A stretch of DNA of 64,000 nucleotides, from assembly GCF_036549215.1 (NCBI RefSeq), contig NZ_CP144371.1, positions 496,001 through 560,000 of the forward strand, written 5' to 3'. The notes beneath the pieces are model-generated. The model worked only from the letters and a program-made list of their open reading frames with translations. It did not search any database and was not told where the DNA came from. A program made the position numbers and the translations under genes. Below, piece after piece: positions 53,233 through 63,602 of this stretch (the stretch's first letter is position 1; the number at the start of each line of letters is the position of its first letter). This stretch comes from Candidatus Blochmannia sp. SNP (GTDB lineage Bacteria > Pseudomonadota > Gammaproteobacteria > Enterobacterales > Enterobacteriaceae).

Positions 53233-53550
53233 GTGCAATCCGATATTTTGAAAGAATTTGTAGTTAATATTATCAATGATATACAGGGACAAGATATTAT
53301 ATGTTTTGACATGTATGACAAAACATATATAACTGATGTTATGATTATCTGTACTGGTATGTCTAGTCGTCATGTGATTTCAATATCTCAGGAGATATTG
53401 AAAAAATCCCGTGGTATAGGTGTAAAACCTTATGGTATAGAAGGTATGAATTTTGGTGAATGGGTTTTAGTAGACTTAGGTGATGTAGTTATACATGTAA
53501 TGCAAAAAGAAATTCGTATTCTGTATGAATTAGAAAAGCTTTGGTGTTAG
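53233..53550 (+). CDS. rsfS: Ribosomal silencing factor RsfS
   Basis: Binds ribosomal protein L14 and blocks subunit joining under starvation. It starts with GTG and has 105 residues, exactly as in E. coli. Matches: GQDIICFDMYDK, ITDVMIICTGMSSRHV, WVLVDLGDVVIHVMQKE and YELEKLW. rlmH, which follows in E. coli, is missing; a hairpin terminator lies 16 bp downstream. Confidence 0.97.
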   Translation: MQSDILKEFVVNIINDIQGQDIICFDMYDKTYITDVMIICTGMSSRHVISISQEILKKSRGIGVKPYGIEGMNFGEWVLVDLGDVVIHVMQKEIRILYELEKLWC

Positions 53551-53565
53551 GATAAATAAAGAGTT

Positions 53566-53603
53566 TATTTATAAGTACACCTGTCCACGTGTACTTATAA
53601 ATA
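53566..53603 (+). terminator. Intrinsic terminator-like hairpin after rsfS
   Basis: A 15-bp perfect stem (53566-53580 with 53589-53603) with an 8-base loop is followed by TTTTACTTATT. This is the most terminator-like of the hairpins in the window. It isolates rsfS from mrdA. Confidence 0.7.
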
Positions 53604-53675
53604 TTTTACTTATTAAATGAACATATAATTACTTATATTTAATATTAATAATTGATATAAGTAAATTTTAATTGC

Positions 53676-55526
53676 ATGAAGTTAAATGATTCTCAAATTT
53701 TTTATAATTATTCGGCTGAGTTGTTGTTATTTGTACGTCGTGTAACTATTGCATGCATTTTTATTTTATTGATTACTAGTATTCTATTTATTCATTTATA
53801 TCAGATACAAATAGTTAATTTTAATATGTATACTACTCGTTCTAACGAAAATCGTATTAAGATTATTCCTATCCCGCCTAAAAGAGGAATTATTTATGAT
53901 CGTAATGGAATAGCTTTAGCATTAAATCGAACTATTTATCAATTGGAAATAACACCAAAAAATACAACTAATTTAAATCAAACGATTCATGAATTACAGT
54001 TATTATTAGATTTAAGTGATTACGATATAGTGCGTTTTGAAAAAGCTAGAAAACGTTATTCTCAATTTGAGTCATTGCCTATTAAGATTGGTTTAACAGA
54101 AGAACAACAAGCTCGATTTGCTGTTAATAGGTTTAGATTTTCAGGGGTAGCAATAAAAGGCTATCAACGTCGTTACTATCCGTATGGATCTGATTTAAGT
54201 CATGTAATTGGGTATGTTTCTAAGATTAATGAAGAGGAAATAAAAAGATTAAATAAACAAGGTATTTTAGGTAAGTATATTTCTGCTCCTAATATCGGAA
54301 AATTGGGCATTGAACGTTATTATGAAAATATTTTACATGGTACTCCAGGTTATGGAGCTGTAGAAATAAATAGTCGTGGGAAAATTATTAGAAAATTATA
54401 TAAAAGATCTCCGATTCCAGGAAGAAGTATTGTTTTAACATTAGATTTAAATTTACAACAATATATTGTAAAATTGCTATTAGGTAGTCGATCTTCTGTA
54501 ATAGTCATTGATCCGAGAAATGGCGGAATTAAAGCTTTAATTTCAAATCCTAGTTATGATCCAAATTTATTTGTTGATGGTATATCTAATACAGAATATA
54601 ATATTTTATTAAAAGATAATAATTGTCCTTTGCTTAATCGTGCCACTCAGGGGATGTATCCTCCTGCATCTACAGTAAAACCTTATATTTCTGTATCTGC
54701 TTTAATTTTAGGAGTGATTAATCAAAATTTTTTATTTTCTGATCCTGGTTGGTGGCAATTACCTGGTTCAGAAAAACGTTTTCGTGATTGGAAACGATGG
54801 GGTCATGGAGAAGTAAATATTACAAAAGCTCTCGAAGAATCTTCTGATACTTTTTTTTATCAAATAGCTTATAAAATGGGAATAGATAGTTTGTCTGAAT
54901 GGATGAATAAATTTGGGTATGGTAGATATACTGGTATCGATCTATTTGAAGAATTAACTGGTGTTATGCCGACTAAAGCATGGAAAATACAACGGTTTAA
55001 TAAACCATGGTATCAAGGAGATACTATACCGGTAGGTATAGGACAGGGATATTGGACCGCAACTCCTGTACAAATGTCTAAGGCATTAATTACTTTAATT
55101 AATGATGGTAATGTGCTTATTCCTCATTTGCTTGATAGTATTTTATTAGAAAAAGATTATATTCCGTACCATCAAACGGAATGCGATCAAGTAGGTGATC
55201 CAAAATCGGACGTATGGAAAATTGCTAAGGATGGGATGTTTGGAGCAGCTAATCGTCCAAATGGGACAGTAAGTGGCAGTTTTTCTGATGCTTCATATAA
55301 AGCAGCAGCTAAATCTGGTACAGCACAATTATTTAGTTTAAAAAGTAATCAAAACTATGATCCAAACAAAATATCTGAGTATCTTAGAGATCATAAATTG
55401 ATGACCGCATTTGCCCCATATGAAAATCCTACGATAGCAGTAGTAGTAATTTTAGAAAATGCTAAGGCTGGAATATCAATAGGAACAATTACAAGAAAAA
55501 TATTTGATTATGCTTTATTGCAATAA
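53676..55526 (+). CDS. mrdA: Penicillin-binding protein 2
   Basis: Peptidoglycan transpeptidase of the rod complex. It has 616 residues (E. coli 633). It has one N-terminal membrane helix and a dimerisation domain with RGIIYDRNGIALALNRT. In the transpeptidase domain the active serine is in YPPASTVKPY, SSD in LEESSDTFFYQ and KSGTA in AAAKSGTAQLF. It is followed 63 bp later by mrdB, its partner. Retention of PBP2 and RodA implies a rod-shaped cell with a wall. Confidence 0.98.
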   Translation: MKLNDSQIFYNYSAELLLFVRRVTIACIFILLITSILFIHLYQIQIVNFNMYTTRSNENRIKIIPIPPKRGIIYDRNGIALALNRTIYQLEITPKNTTNLNQTIHELQLLLDLSDYDIVRFEKARKRYSQFESLPIKIGLTEEQQARFAVNRFRFSGVAIKGYQRRYYPYGSDLSHVIGYVSKINEEEIKRLNKQGILGKYISAPNIGKLGIERYYENILHGTPGYGAVEINSRGKIIRKLYKRSPIPGRSIVLTLDLNLQQYIVKLLLGSRSSVIVIDPRNGGIKALISNPSYDPNLFVDGISNTEYNILLKDNNCPLLNRATQGMYPPASTVKPYISVSALILGVINQNFLFSDPGWWQLPGSEKRFRDWKRWGHGEVNITKALEESSDTFFYQIAYKMGIDSLSEWMNKFGYGRYTGIDLFEELTGVMPTKAWKIQRFNKPWYQGDTIPVGIGQGYWTATPVQMSKALITLINDGNVLIPHLLDSILLEKDYIPYHQTECDQVGDPKSDVWKIAKDGMFGAANRPNGTVSGSFSDASYKAAAKSGTAQLFSLKSNQNYDPNKISEYLRDHKLMTAFAPYENPTIAVVVILENAKAGISIGTITRKIFDYALLQ

Positions 55527-55589
55527 ATCAACATTTGATTAGACTATTTTATTTATTTCTATCAATCTAACTAATTATTGAATGTATTC

Positions 55590-56702
55590 ATGAATCAAAT
55601 TATTCGACAGAATTCATTATGGGATAAGTATCATATTGATTTAACATTATTCTTACTTATTATTTTTTTATTGCTATACGGAACTTTTATAATGTGGAGC
55701 GCGTGTGGTCAAAGTTTTGAAATGATGCGACTAAAAATATTGCAAATTATAGGAGGATTATTGCTTATGTTTTTTTTAGCGCAGGTTTCACCTAGAGTTT
55801 ATGAATTTTGGGCGCCTTATATATATTTTTTATGTCTTATATTATTAATATCAGTTAATATGATTGGAGAAATTAGCAAAGGAGCGCAGCGTTGGTTAGA
55901 TTTTGGTATAATAAGGTTTCAACCATCAGAAATAGTAAAAATTTCTGTTTTGCTTATGGTGGCATATTATGTTGATAGAGGACGACATCCACCATCTTTA
56001 AAAAATGTTGGAATAGCACTATTATTAATTATGATTCCTACTACATTTATGTTGGCACAACCAGATTTGGGCACAGCAATTTTAACGGTTAGTTCTGGTT
56101 TATTTGTATTGTTTTTATCTGGAATTAGTTGGAAGTTAATTATATTTACGTCATTGCTCATGGTTTTGTTTACTCCTATATTTTGGTTTTTTTGCATGCA
56201 TGAATATCAGAGATCTAGAATAACGATATTATTGCATCCAGAAATTGATCCATTGGGTGCTGGATATCATATTATTCAATCAAAAATTGCTATTGGTTCA
56301 GGTGGTTTAACTGGAAAAGGATGGTTACATGGGACACAATCACAATTAGAATTTTTACCAGAACGTCATACTGATTTTATTTTTGCGGTAATAGGGGAAG
56401 AATTAGGATTTTTGGGGATATTAGTATTATTATTGTTATATTTAGGAATTATATTTCGTGGATTTATTATTGCGGTTAAAACAAAACATATGTTTGGGCG
56501 GCTAATTATTGGTAGTTTTATGTTAGTGTTATTTATGTACATTTTTGTAAATATTGGTATGGTCAGTGGTTTATTACCGGTAGTAGGTATTCCTTTGCCA
56601 TTGATAAGTTATGGGGGTTCATCTTTGTTGGTATTAATGGCTGGATTTGGCATGGTTATGTCAATAAATGGACATAGAAAAATGATTTCTAAAATTTTAT
56701 AA
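55590..56702 (+). CDS. mrdB: Rod shape-determining protein RodA
   Basis: SEDS-family peptidoglycan glycosyltransferase working with PBP2. The ATG at 55590 gives 370 residues, exactly the E. coli length; an in-frame TTG at 55578 adds four. About ten membrane helices. Family motifs: ISKGAQRWLDFGIIRFQPSE, AQPDLGTAIL, the catalytic aspartate in PERHTDFIFAVIGEELG, and LPLISYGGSSLL near the end. rlpA, dacA, ybeD and lipB, which follow in E. coli, are absent. Confidence 0.98.
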   Translation: MNQIIRQNSLWDKYHIDLTLFLLIIFLLLYGTFIMWSACGQSFEMMRLKILQIIGGLLLMFFLAQVSPRVYEFWAPYIYFLCLILLISVNMIGEISKGAQRWLDFGIIRFQPSEIVKISVLLMVAYYVDRGRHPPSLKNVGIALLLIMIPTTFMLAQPDLGTAILTVSSGLFVLFLSGISWKLIIFTSLLMVLFTPIFWFFCMHEYQRSRITILLHPEIDPLGAGYHIIQSKIAIGSGGLTGKGWLHGTQSQLEFLPERHTDFIFAVIGEELGFLGILVLLLLYLGIIFRGFIIAVKTKHMFGRLIIGSFMLVLFMYIFVNIGMVSGLLPVVGIPLPLISYGGSSLLVLMAGFGMVMSINGHRKMISKIL

Positions 56703-57157
56703 TAATTTTGATCATAACGTAATAAAATTAATAGTTAATATTGTTGTTATATATTAATAATATTAGGTTAAAAATTTTAAAGCTTAAAATATATAAAAAG
56801 TATTTGTTATATATGATATTTGTGGTTAGTTATAATATTATTAATGTGCAATGTCATGTTGTATATAATAATTATATTTTAGAAGTATTAAAAAACAATA
56901 TGATACGTTCGTAACATGAAATGTATTATACATTATTACATGTAATACAAAAAATTTTATTAAATAAACTAATTATATGAATTATAAATATGTGTTTTTA
57001 ACGCAAGGATGTAAATTCTAACATTGTAGCAGTTCATATGATAAATGAATTAATTATTTTATATTAGAAAATATTATTGAGTTCAGTTAATTATAGTTTA
57101 TTTAATTAGTCAGTTAGTTTATATGATAAAATAATAATATGCGATTGAAAAATTATT
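56703..57157. other. Spacer between convergent mrdB and the DMT permease
   Basis: 455 bp, AT-rich, with no gene and no strong hairpin. It marks the point where E. coli gene order is interrupted by many missing genes. Confidence 0.6.
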
Positions 57158-58102
57158 TTAGTGCATGTTTTTTTTTCGAATTTGCATGATACATGTAACT
57201 CCAGAAATTAATAAAAACATTCCAATTAAAATTAATGGAGATGGCCATAATTGACGATGTATAAATGAATATATTAAACCCGCTATAGTTTCTACTACAA
57301 TCAGCGGACCTATTAATGTTGTTGGTAATCTTTGACTAGCTTCGTTCCAAAAAAATGTACCCAACCAAGAGCAACAAAATCCAATTAAGATCATTAATAA
57401 AATAAAAAAAACTGGTCTGGGCCCAAAGGGCAATATAAATTCATCTTGAATCAGATCTGAACAACAGATACATACAAAACAATACACGACACATGATAGT
57501 GGTAATGTAACTACACCTTGTGCGTTGGCCCATGTCATAGGTTTATTGTATGGATGTGTTTTTAACCAACGTGCATTCCTCAATGCGTACCACGCCCAGC
57601 ATAAAACAGAAATAATTGCTAAAATTATTCCACTTATATATTGCCATATATTAAATATTAAGAATTCAGATTTCAATTCAGAAATGTTTACACATAATAA
57701 CCCTATCCCCATTAGAAATAATGATGTTAGTACAGTATGATATGGTAATTTTTGTTCATTATTAGAAATAATATGTGTTGTTATAGTTAACGTTAAAGGT
57801 AAGGTTCCAATAATAGCTGTTGAAATTGGAGCCCCAACGCGTTGGATAGCACTTGTTAAACACGTATAATACACTAGGTGGCCTGCTAAGACTAGTTTTA
57901 TTGCTTCTAACCAATCTTGCAACAACAATTTACGTAAACGTGCTCTATCGTACCATGATAGAGGTATTGAAATTAATCCAAACGCAATATAACGACCAGA
58001 TGCTTGTAATATACTGGGATATTCTGGTATTAATAAGGGACCAATAAAAATTAATCCCCACAATAAACCTGAGATTACAGCAAAAGCAATGCCTAGTATC
58101 AT
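57158..58102 (-). CDS. DMT (EamA) family permease
   Basis: Integral membrane protein of 314 residues with about ten predicted helices in two EamA-type halves: the first opens FAVISGLLWGLIFIG, the second ISVLCWAWYALRNARWL. GAPISTAIIGTLPLTLTI resembles the helix 3-4 region of such permeases. An AAGGT site lies five bases before the ATG. The substrate cannot be told from sequence. I do not recognise an E. coli orthologue, and it sits between mrdB and tRNA-Arg, where E. coli has no such gene. It may be a relocated or lineage-specific exporter of metabolites to the host (inference). Confidence 0.8.
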   Translation of the reverse strand: MILGIAFAVISGLLWGLIFIGPLLIPEYPSILQASGRYIAFGLISIPLSWYDRARLRKLLLQDWLEAIKLVLAGHLVYYTCLTSAIQRVGAPISTAIIGTLPLTLTITTHIISNNEQKLPYHTVLTSLFLMGIGLLCVNISELKSEFLIFNIWQYISGIILAIISVLCWAWYALRNARWLKTHPYNKPMTWANAQGVVTLPLSCVVYCFVCICCSDLIQDEFILPFGPRPVFFILLMILIGFCCSWLGTFFWNEASQRLPTTLIGPLIVVETIAGLIYSFIHRQLWPSPLILIGMFLLISGVTCIMQIRKKNMH

Positions 58103-58293
58103 AATACCTTTATTGTACTAGTTAAATATACTGGATACTATTATTTAGTAAAAATCTATTTTTAGAAAATTAAAATATATATATATTGTTGAGTATACAC
58201 ATTTCGATTAAACAGTGTTATATGATTATTTGATTAAGACTTATTTATTCATATTAATTTAGATTTATATATTATAAGTATATAATATGATAA

Positions 58294-58367
58294 TACGCCC
58301 TATAGGATTCGAACCTATAACTTACAGCTTAGAAGGCTGTTACTCTATCCAATTGAGTTAAGGGCGC
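58294..58367 (-). tRNA. argU: tRNA-Arg (TCT)
   Basis: Acceptor GCGCCCT/AGGGCGT, D-arm CTCAATTGGATAGAG, anticodon loop CTTCTAA and a T-arm with GGTTCGAATCC, closely like E. coli argU. It lies next to folD as in E. coli. Pair 1-72 is G-U instead of G-C, and no CCA is encoded. Confidence 0.97.
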
Positions 58368-58559
58368 GTTAATATGTTTGTCATTGTATACAATATTTTA
58401 AAAGACAATAGTGTTCTGGTACTTACCTAATTGAGTTAAATGCTTCTTTTTTGAGAAAAAGATGTTTAAAAGAAAGTGTATATTTAAAGTTAATAGTAAT
58501 ATATATTTATAAAAATAACATCATTGTATTAATATAAAATTATTGGATATATTGTTGAA

Positions 58560-59414
58560 ATGATTGCTAAGGTGATTGATGGTAAATATGTGTCTGAAGA
58601 AATAAAACAAAAGATAGCTAAGCAAGTATGCCAGAATATAAATTCTGGAAAACGTGCACCAGGATTAGCTATGATTTTAATAGGACATGATCCAGTTTCT
58701 AAGATATATGTAGTTAACAAAAAAAAAGCGTGTGAACAAGTTGGTTTTATTTCATTTCTTTATATTTTGCCTGTTACAACAACCGAAAATGAAATTTATC
58801 AATTAATTGAAACTTTAAATAATGATAATCGTGTAGATGGTATTTTAATTCAGTTACCATTACCAAATAAATTAAAAAAAGTAAGTATTTTTGAGCATAT
58901 TGCTCCTGATAAAGATGTAGATGGTTTTCATCCATATAATATCGGTCGTTTATGTCAACGGTCTCCTACACTGCGTCCTTGTACCTCTAGAGGTATTATT
59001 ACTTTGTTGGAATGGTATAATATAGATATGTTTGTATTAAATGCAGTCGTAGTCGGAGCATCAAATATTGTTGGTCGTCCTATGACGATGGAGTTATTAT
59101 TGGCGGGATGTACTGTGTCGATTACGCATCGTTTTACTCAGAATTTAAAAGTGTATCTTAAACACGCTGATTTGTTGATTGTGGCAGTAGGAATGGCTAA
59201 TTTTATTCCTGGTAGCTGGATAAAACGAGGATCTATAGTAGTAGATGTTGGTATTAATCGGTTAAATAATGGAGATATAGTTGGTGATGTTCATTTTTCC
59301 AGTGCTTATGAACGTGCCGGATATATTACGCCTGTTCCAGGTGGAGTGGGTCCTATGACGGTGGCAACGCTTATTCAAAATACCTTGCAAGCCTATTACA
59401 ATCATCTTGGATAA
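58560..59414 (+). CDS. folD: Bifunctional methylenetetrahydrofolate dehydrogenase/cyclohydrolase
   Basis: Interconverts 5,10-methylene- and 10-formyl-tetrahydrofolate, supplying formyl groups for purines and initiator tRNA. It has 284 residues (E. coli 288). Catalytic Tyr50 and Lys54 in [34 protein letters not shown], the NADP loop [13 protein letters not shown] and [14 protein letters not shown]. It is convergent with cysS across 53 bp. Confidence 0.98.
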   Translation: MIAKVIDGKYVSEEIKQKIAKQVCQNINSGKRAPGLAMILIGHDPVSKIYVVNKKKACEQVGFISFLYILPVTTTENEIYQLIETLNNDNRVDGILIQLPLPNKLKKVSIFEHIAPDKDVDGFHPYNIGRLCQRSPTLRPCTSRGIITLLEWYNIDMFVLNAVVVGASNIVGRPMTMELLLAGCTVSITHRFTQNLKVYLKHADLLIVAVGMANFIPGSWIKRGSIVVDVGINRLNNGDIVGDVHFSSAYERAGYITPVPGGVGPMTVATLIQNTLQAYYNHLG

Positions 59415-59467
59415 GATAGATGATGGAAAATATTTGTAGTTTATCTATATTTAATTATTTTTATTAC

Positions 59468-60880
59468 TTACATGTTTGTATTATTATCATGCCATTTTGT
59501 TATTCCTGTAGGATTATCTTCTAATGTTATTCCCATGACAGTTAGTTTATCTCGTATTTTATCAGATAATTCCCATTGGTTGTTTTTTCGAGCATTTTCA
59601 CGACGTTTAATTAATTTTTGAATTTTTTTAATGTGAAATTTTTTATTGTTTTTTAATGCTATTTTTTTTAAAAACATTTCTGGATTTTGATACAATAGTC
59701 CGATAATGTTTGCTAAATATTTTAAAGTGGCTGCTATTCTTGGAGTGAGTGAATGCTGTTTAACTTTTAAATCATTTAATTTATGTGCCATGTCAAATAG
59801 CACTGAGTATGCTTCTGGCGTATTGAAATCATCATCCATTTTAGAGATGAATTTTGATATAAAGTAGTTTTCTCCATCATGAGGTTTAATATCGGGATTA
59901 GGTTTAGTATCTCTTAAAGCGATATAAAGTCGTTTCAAGGATGCTTGTGCGTTTTTAAGACTATTGTCATCATATTTTAATTGGTTACGATAATGAGCAG
60001 ACATTAAAAAATATCTTATTGTTTCAGGATCGTAACGTTTTAAAATATCACGTATAGTAAAAAAATTATTTGATGATTTTGACATTTTTTCATGGTTTAA
60101 CAATAGCATGCCAGAGTGTATCCATATTTTTGCATAGGGCATGTTATAAGCACAAACAGATTGGGCAATTTCATTGTCGTGATGCGGAAAAATTAAGTCA
60201 GATCCTCCGCCATGAATATCTAATTGATTACCGAAAATAGAATGGTTCATAGCAGAACATTCAATATGCCATCCTGGACGCCCTGCTCCCCATGGAGATG
60301 GCCAACAGGGTTCGCCTGGTTTAGATGTTTTCCAAAGTACGAAATCTATAGGAGAGTTTTTTATGTTTGGTGTTTTTAATATATTGTAAATTTCAGATAT
60401 TTTTTTTTTATTAGATAAGATGCCGTAATTATGCATGGTTTTTACAGAAAACATTATATCTCCATTAGAAGATATATATGCGTGATTTTTTTTAATTAGT
60501 AGGTGAATAAGTTTAATAATTGTATCAATATTATCGGTTACTTTTGGTTCGTAATTTGGACGTAATATATTTAATGTATCTAAATCTAAATGCATTTCTT
60601 GAATCATACGATTAGTTAATTGTTTAGTTGTTTCGTTATTTTCATACGCTCTTTTTATAATTTTATCATCTATATCTGTAATATTACGAACGTAATTTAC
60701 TTGATATCCACAATGACGCAAATAACGGATAATAGTATCAAATGTTAGAAATGTTCTAGCATGGCCAAGGTGGCATAAGTCGTATACTGTAGCACCACAA
60801 ACATATATTTTAATTTTTCTATCAACAAGAGGTATAAGTTTTTCTTTTTTTCTTGTTAAAGTATTAAAAATTTTGAGCAT
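59468..60880 (-). CDS. cysS: Cysteinyl-tRNA synthetase
   Basis: Class I enzyme charging tRNA-Cys, with zinc in the active site. It has 470 residues (E. coli 461). Zinc ligand Cys28 in YVCGATVYDLCHLGHART (which also holds the HIGH-type motif), further ligands in WHIECSAM and IHGGGSDLIFPHHDNE, and HEKMSKSSNNF as KMSKS. An A10 run (60400-60409) lies within the gene, coding for part of NKKKISE. ppiB, its E. coli neighbour, is missing. Confidence 0.98.
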   Translation of the reverse strand: MLKIFNTLTRKKEKLIPLVDRKIKIYVCGATVYDLCHLGHARTFLTFDTIIRYLRHCGYQVNYVRNITDIDDKIIKRAYENNETTKQLTNRMIQEMHLDLDTLNILRPNYEPKVTDNIDTIIKLIHLLIKKNHAYISSNGDIMFSVKTMHNYGILSNKKKISEIYNILKTPNIKNSPIDFVLWKTSKPGEPCWPSPWGAGRPGWHIECSAMNHSIFGNQLDIHGGGSDLIFPHHDNEIAQSVCAYNMPYAKIWIHSGMLLLNHEKMSKSSNNFFTIRDILKRYDPETIRYFLMSAHYRNQLKYDDNSLKNAQASLKRLYIALRDTKPNPDIKPHDGENYFISKFISKMDDDFNTPEAYSVLFDMAHKLNDLKVKQHSLTPRIAATLKYLANIIGLLYQNPEMFLKKIALKNNKKFHIKKIQKLIKRRENARKNNQWELSDKIRDKLTVMGITLEDNPTGITKWHDNNTNM

Positions 60881-61232
60881 CTCAATTTTATTCTGTAATG
60901 TTAATATATTGAGTATTCATAGTACATAAACATTTATGGAAATTTATATACTTTTTAAGTAAAATTATTATAAGTGATTTCAATTATCAATCGTATTGAT
61001 AGTTACAACTTTTATGGTAAAATATAACATATGTTATTTTAACAATAAACACATGATTAGTATTTATTGAATTATCGAAATGATTGTGACTGATAATTAT
61101 GTTGTATTATATAATTGATTGTATTTATATATTGATGTAATGATTGTTTTTGAGTTGGTTATATTTTTAATTGGATAATTTTAATGTGGAGTATTAAAAA
61201 ATTTATAAAAATTATTATTTTATTTAGTAAAA
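60881..61232. other. Spacer between cysS and lpxH (former ppiB)
   Basis: 352 bp without a gene. It must hold the divergent promoters of cysS and lpxH. A 14-bp perfect palindrome, ATAACATATGTTAT, lies at 61024-61037; it could be a protein-binding site or chance in such AT-rich DNA. Confidence 0.6.
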
Positions 61233-61967
61233 ATGTCAATTTTGTTTGTTTCAGATATTCATTTGCGCTCGGAATCTCCGGATGTTACTGATGGGTTTTT
61301 GAATTTTTTAAATTATTGTGCAATACGTGCTCAATCCCTTTATATTTTAGGAGATTTATTTGAGATTTGGTTAGGAGATGATGATTATAAATCATTACAT
61401 ATTAATATTGCTAAAGCTTTAAAAAGATTACAACAAAAAAAGATTTCGTGTTATTTTATTCATGGCAATCGTGATTTTTTGTTGGGAGAAAAGTATGCTA
61501 AGGCTTGCGGGATGACGTTATTATCTTCAAAACAAATTCTGAAATTAAAATCGGGGAAAAAGATAGTTATTTTACATGGAGACACTTTATGTACTGATGA
61601 TAAATTATATCAATTATTTAGAAAATGTTTTCGAAATATTGTAGCACAGCGGTTATTTTTGTTATTACCATTATCTGTACGTTCACGTATTTTTGGTATC
61701 ATACGTTCATGTTGTGTACGGCATAAACAATGTAAATCAAAAAAAAAATTGAATATTAATTTAAGAATAGCTACAGATATATTAGTTAAGAATCATGCAG
61801 ATATTATGATTCATGGGCATACTCATCAACCAACGATTTATAAAATTTTTGGATCTAAAAAAGATATGTTAAATATAATGGTGTTAGGGGGTTGGAATAA
61901 ATATGGTTCGATGATAGAAGTAAATGAAGAGAATAATAATATTGTATTTATGGAATTTCCGATATAA
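61233..61967 (+). CDS. lpxH: UDP-2,3-diacylglucosamine pyrophosphatase
   Basis: Makes lipid X (2,3-diacylglucosamine 1-phosphate) in lipid A synthesis. It has 244 residues (E. coli 240). Metallophosphoesterase ligands: Asp8 and His10 (VSDIHLRSE), Asp41 in LGDLFEIWLGDD, FIHGNRDFLLG, LHGDTLCTDD and IMIHGHTHQP. An A10 run at 61739-61748 lies in the gene. With kdsA and lptE it supports a working LPS pathway. Confidence 0.98.
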   Translation: MSILFVSDIHLRSESPDVTDGFLNFLNYCAIRAQSLYILGDLFEIWLGDDDYKSLHINIAKALKRLQQKKISCYFIHGNRDFLLGEKYAKACGMTLLSSKQILKLKSGKKIVILHGDTLCTDDKLYQLFRKCFRNIVAQRLFLLLPLSVRSRIFGIIRSCCVRHKQCKSKKKLNINLRIATDILVKNHADIMIHGHTHQPTIYKIFGSKKDMLNIMVLGGWNKYGSMIEVNEENNNIVFMEFPI

Positions 61968-62936
61968 AAATAATTAAACATTAAATTATATTTTTATTTT
62001 GATTGTTATATCAGCTGACAGCAATTAGAGTTGTTGTTTTATTTAAAGAGAGGTGTAATGAGTTTTTAGTTTAGATATTGTTTGTTGTAATTATTTGATA
62101 TATTTTCTGTTGTCCTCTTTTATTGAAAGGTATCTTGCGACTGTGATTGTTTTGAAGCTTTTTAATGTTTTTATTTTTTAATTTTTAAAATTTATAATAA
62201 GTATTAATTTGATTGCAATATGGGTTCATTATCGTTATTAGATTTAATTTTCTATGGAACGAGTTTTGGTTAAAAAGATTGCAAATCTGTATTTTTAAAG
62301 AAAATAGTATATATTATTTAACGTTTAGAGAACCGTGAGTTGTTGTGTTTGTATGCTATCTTATTATATAAGAGGTTTTATTTAGGAGATTAATGTTTAT
62401 TAAGTTAAGTGAAGTGGAGTTTTAAAAAATTTTTAAATGAATTTTGTGATTTAATGTTTGTTAATGCTTAAAGAAAAAATTTTTATCATATTTTTGGTGA
62501 AATGTTTAGATAGTTTATGATACTAGACAATAATCTAGTAGATATTTCTTATTAATTAATATATATAATTAATAGAAGTTATGGATAGTGTTTTATGTGT
62601 TATTGCCTGAAATTAATGTTTATTGATAGTTCTATTTATAAATTGTTATTTAAGTTATAGTGTAAATTTTTAAATACTATTATAGTAAGTGATTTTTGTT
62701 TAGTTAATTGATATTTTATGTTGAAATAAACATAGTTATAAATTTTATTGTAATAGTTATTTGGTATCGTATTTAATTTTAATTTTAAAAATTATAACAG
62801 CAAATCGGTTAATCTATTATAAAAATCTGATAATTTTATGGTTGGTTCTTAATTGATAAACATATTATATTATATATATTTGATGTTATTGTAATCCATA
62901 TCCAATATTAGTTAAATTGAAATTAATTGTAACTAA
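61968..62936. other. AT-rich spacer between lpxH and adk
   Basis: 969 bp between convergent genes without any gene, RNA or strong repeat that I can recognise. In E. coli many genes lie between these two (purEK and more). It is probably decayed DNA. Confidence 0.65.
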
Positions 62937-63602
62937 TTATTTGTTAATTAATAAACTAATTAATTCTTTATAGATCTCAGTAATTTTTCGATTTGCATCA
63001 ATAGAAAAATATTGTATTTTTTTAGATTTAGATTCATGTCGATAATAATTTAATACTGGTTCAGTATATTGGTGATAGTTATGTAGTCGTTTACGTATAG
63101 TTTGTTCACAGTCATCTTTTCGGGTAGTCAAAGATTCACCAGTAATGTCATCTAATCCACAAATTTTAGGTGGATTAAATTGAATATGATATGTTCTACC
63201 AGAATTAATATGTATTCGTCTGCCTGTAATACGATTAATAACTGTAGAGTCTGATATAACGAATTCTATGACATAATTTACAAAAATTTTATACTTTTTC
63301 ATAAATTCTGCTTGTAAGATTGTTCTAGGAAATCCATCTAATAAAAATCCATTATAGCAATCATTTTTATTAATACGTGTGTTAATTAATTGAACCATAA
63401 AATCATCATTTACTAAATTCCCGGTATGCATCACATTTATTATATTTTTTCGAATTTTATGGGATTGATATGGATCTTTGGGGAACGATTGACGTAACAT
63501 CATACCTGTAGAAATATTTGGGATGTTATACTTATTTGAAATAAGATGAGCTTGAGTCCCTTTTCCAGATCCAGGAGGCCCAAGAAATATAATACGTATC
63601 AC
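62937..63602 (-). CDS. adk: Adenylate kinase
   Basis: Interconverts ATP, AMP and ADP. It has 221 residues (E. coli 214). P-loop GPPGSGKGTQAH, LLDGFPRTILQAEF signature, lid domain with RITGRRIHINSGRTYH and LTTRKDDCEQTIRKRL. The AMP-site motif, STGDMLR in E. coli, reads STGMMLR here, losing a conserved aspartate. htpG and hemH, its E. coli neighbours, are not within the window. Confidence 0.98.
   Translation of the reverse strand: MIRIIFLGPPGSGKGTQAHLISNKYNIPNISTGMMLRQSFPKDPYQSHKIRKNIINVMHTGNLVNDDFMVQLINTRINKNDCYNGFLLDGFPRTILQAEFMKKYKIFVNYVIEFVISDSTVINRITGRRIHINSGRTYHIQFNPPKICGLDDITGESLTTRKDDCEQTIRKRLHNYHQYTEPVLNYYRHESKSKKIQYFSIDANRKITEIYKELISLLINK

Noticed and set aside
57158-58102. Assignment of the permease to a named E. 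coli gene (for example yedA or rhtA)
   Set aside because: Similarity is at fold-family level only; no named family member matches well from memory.
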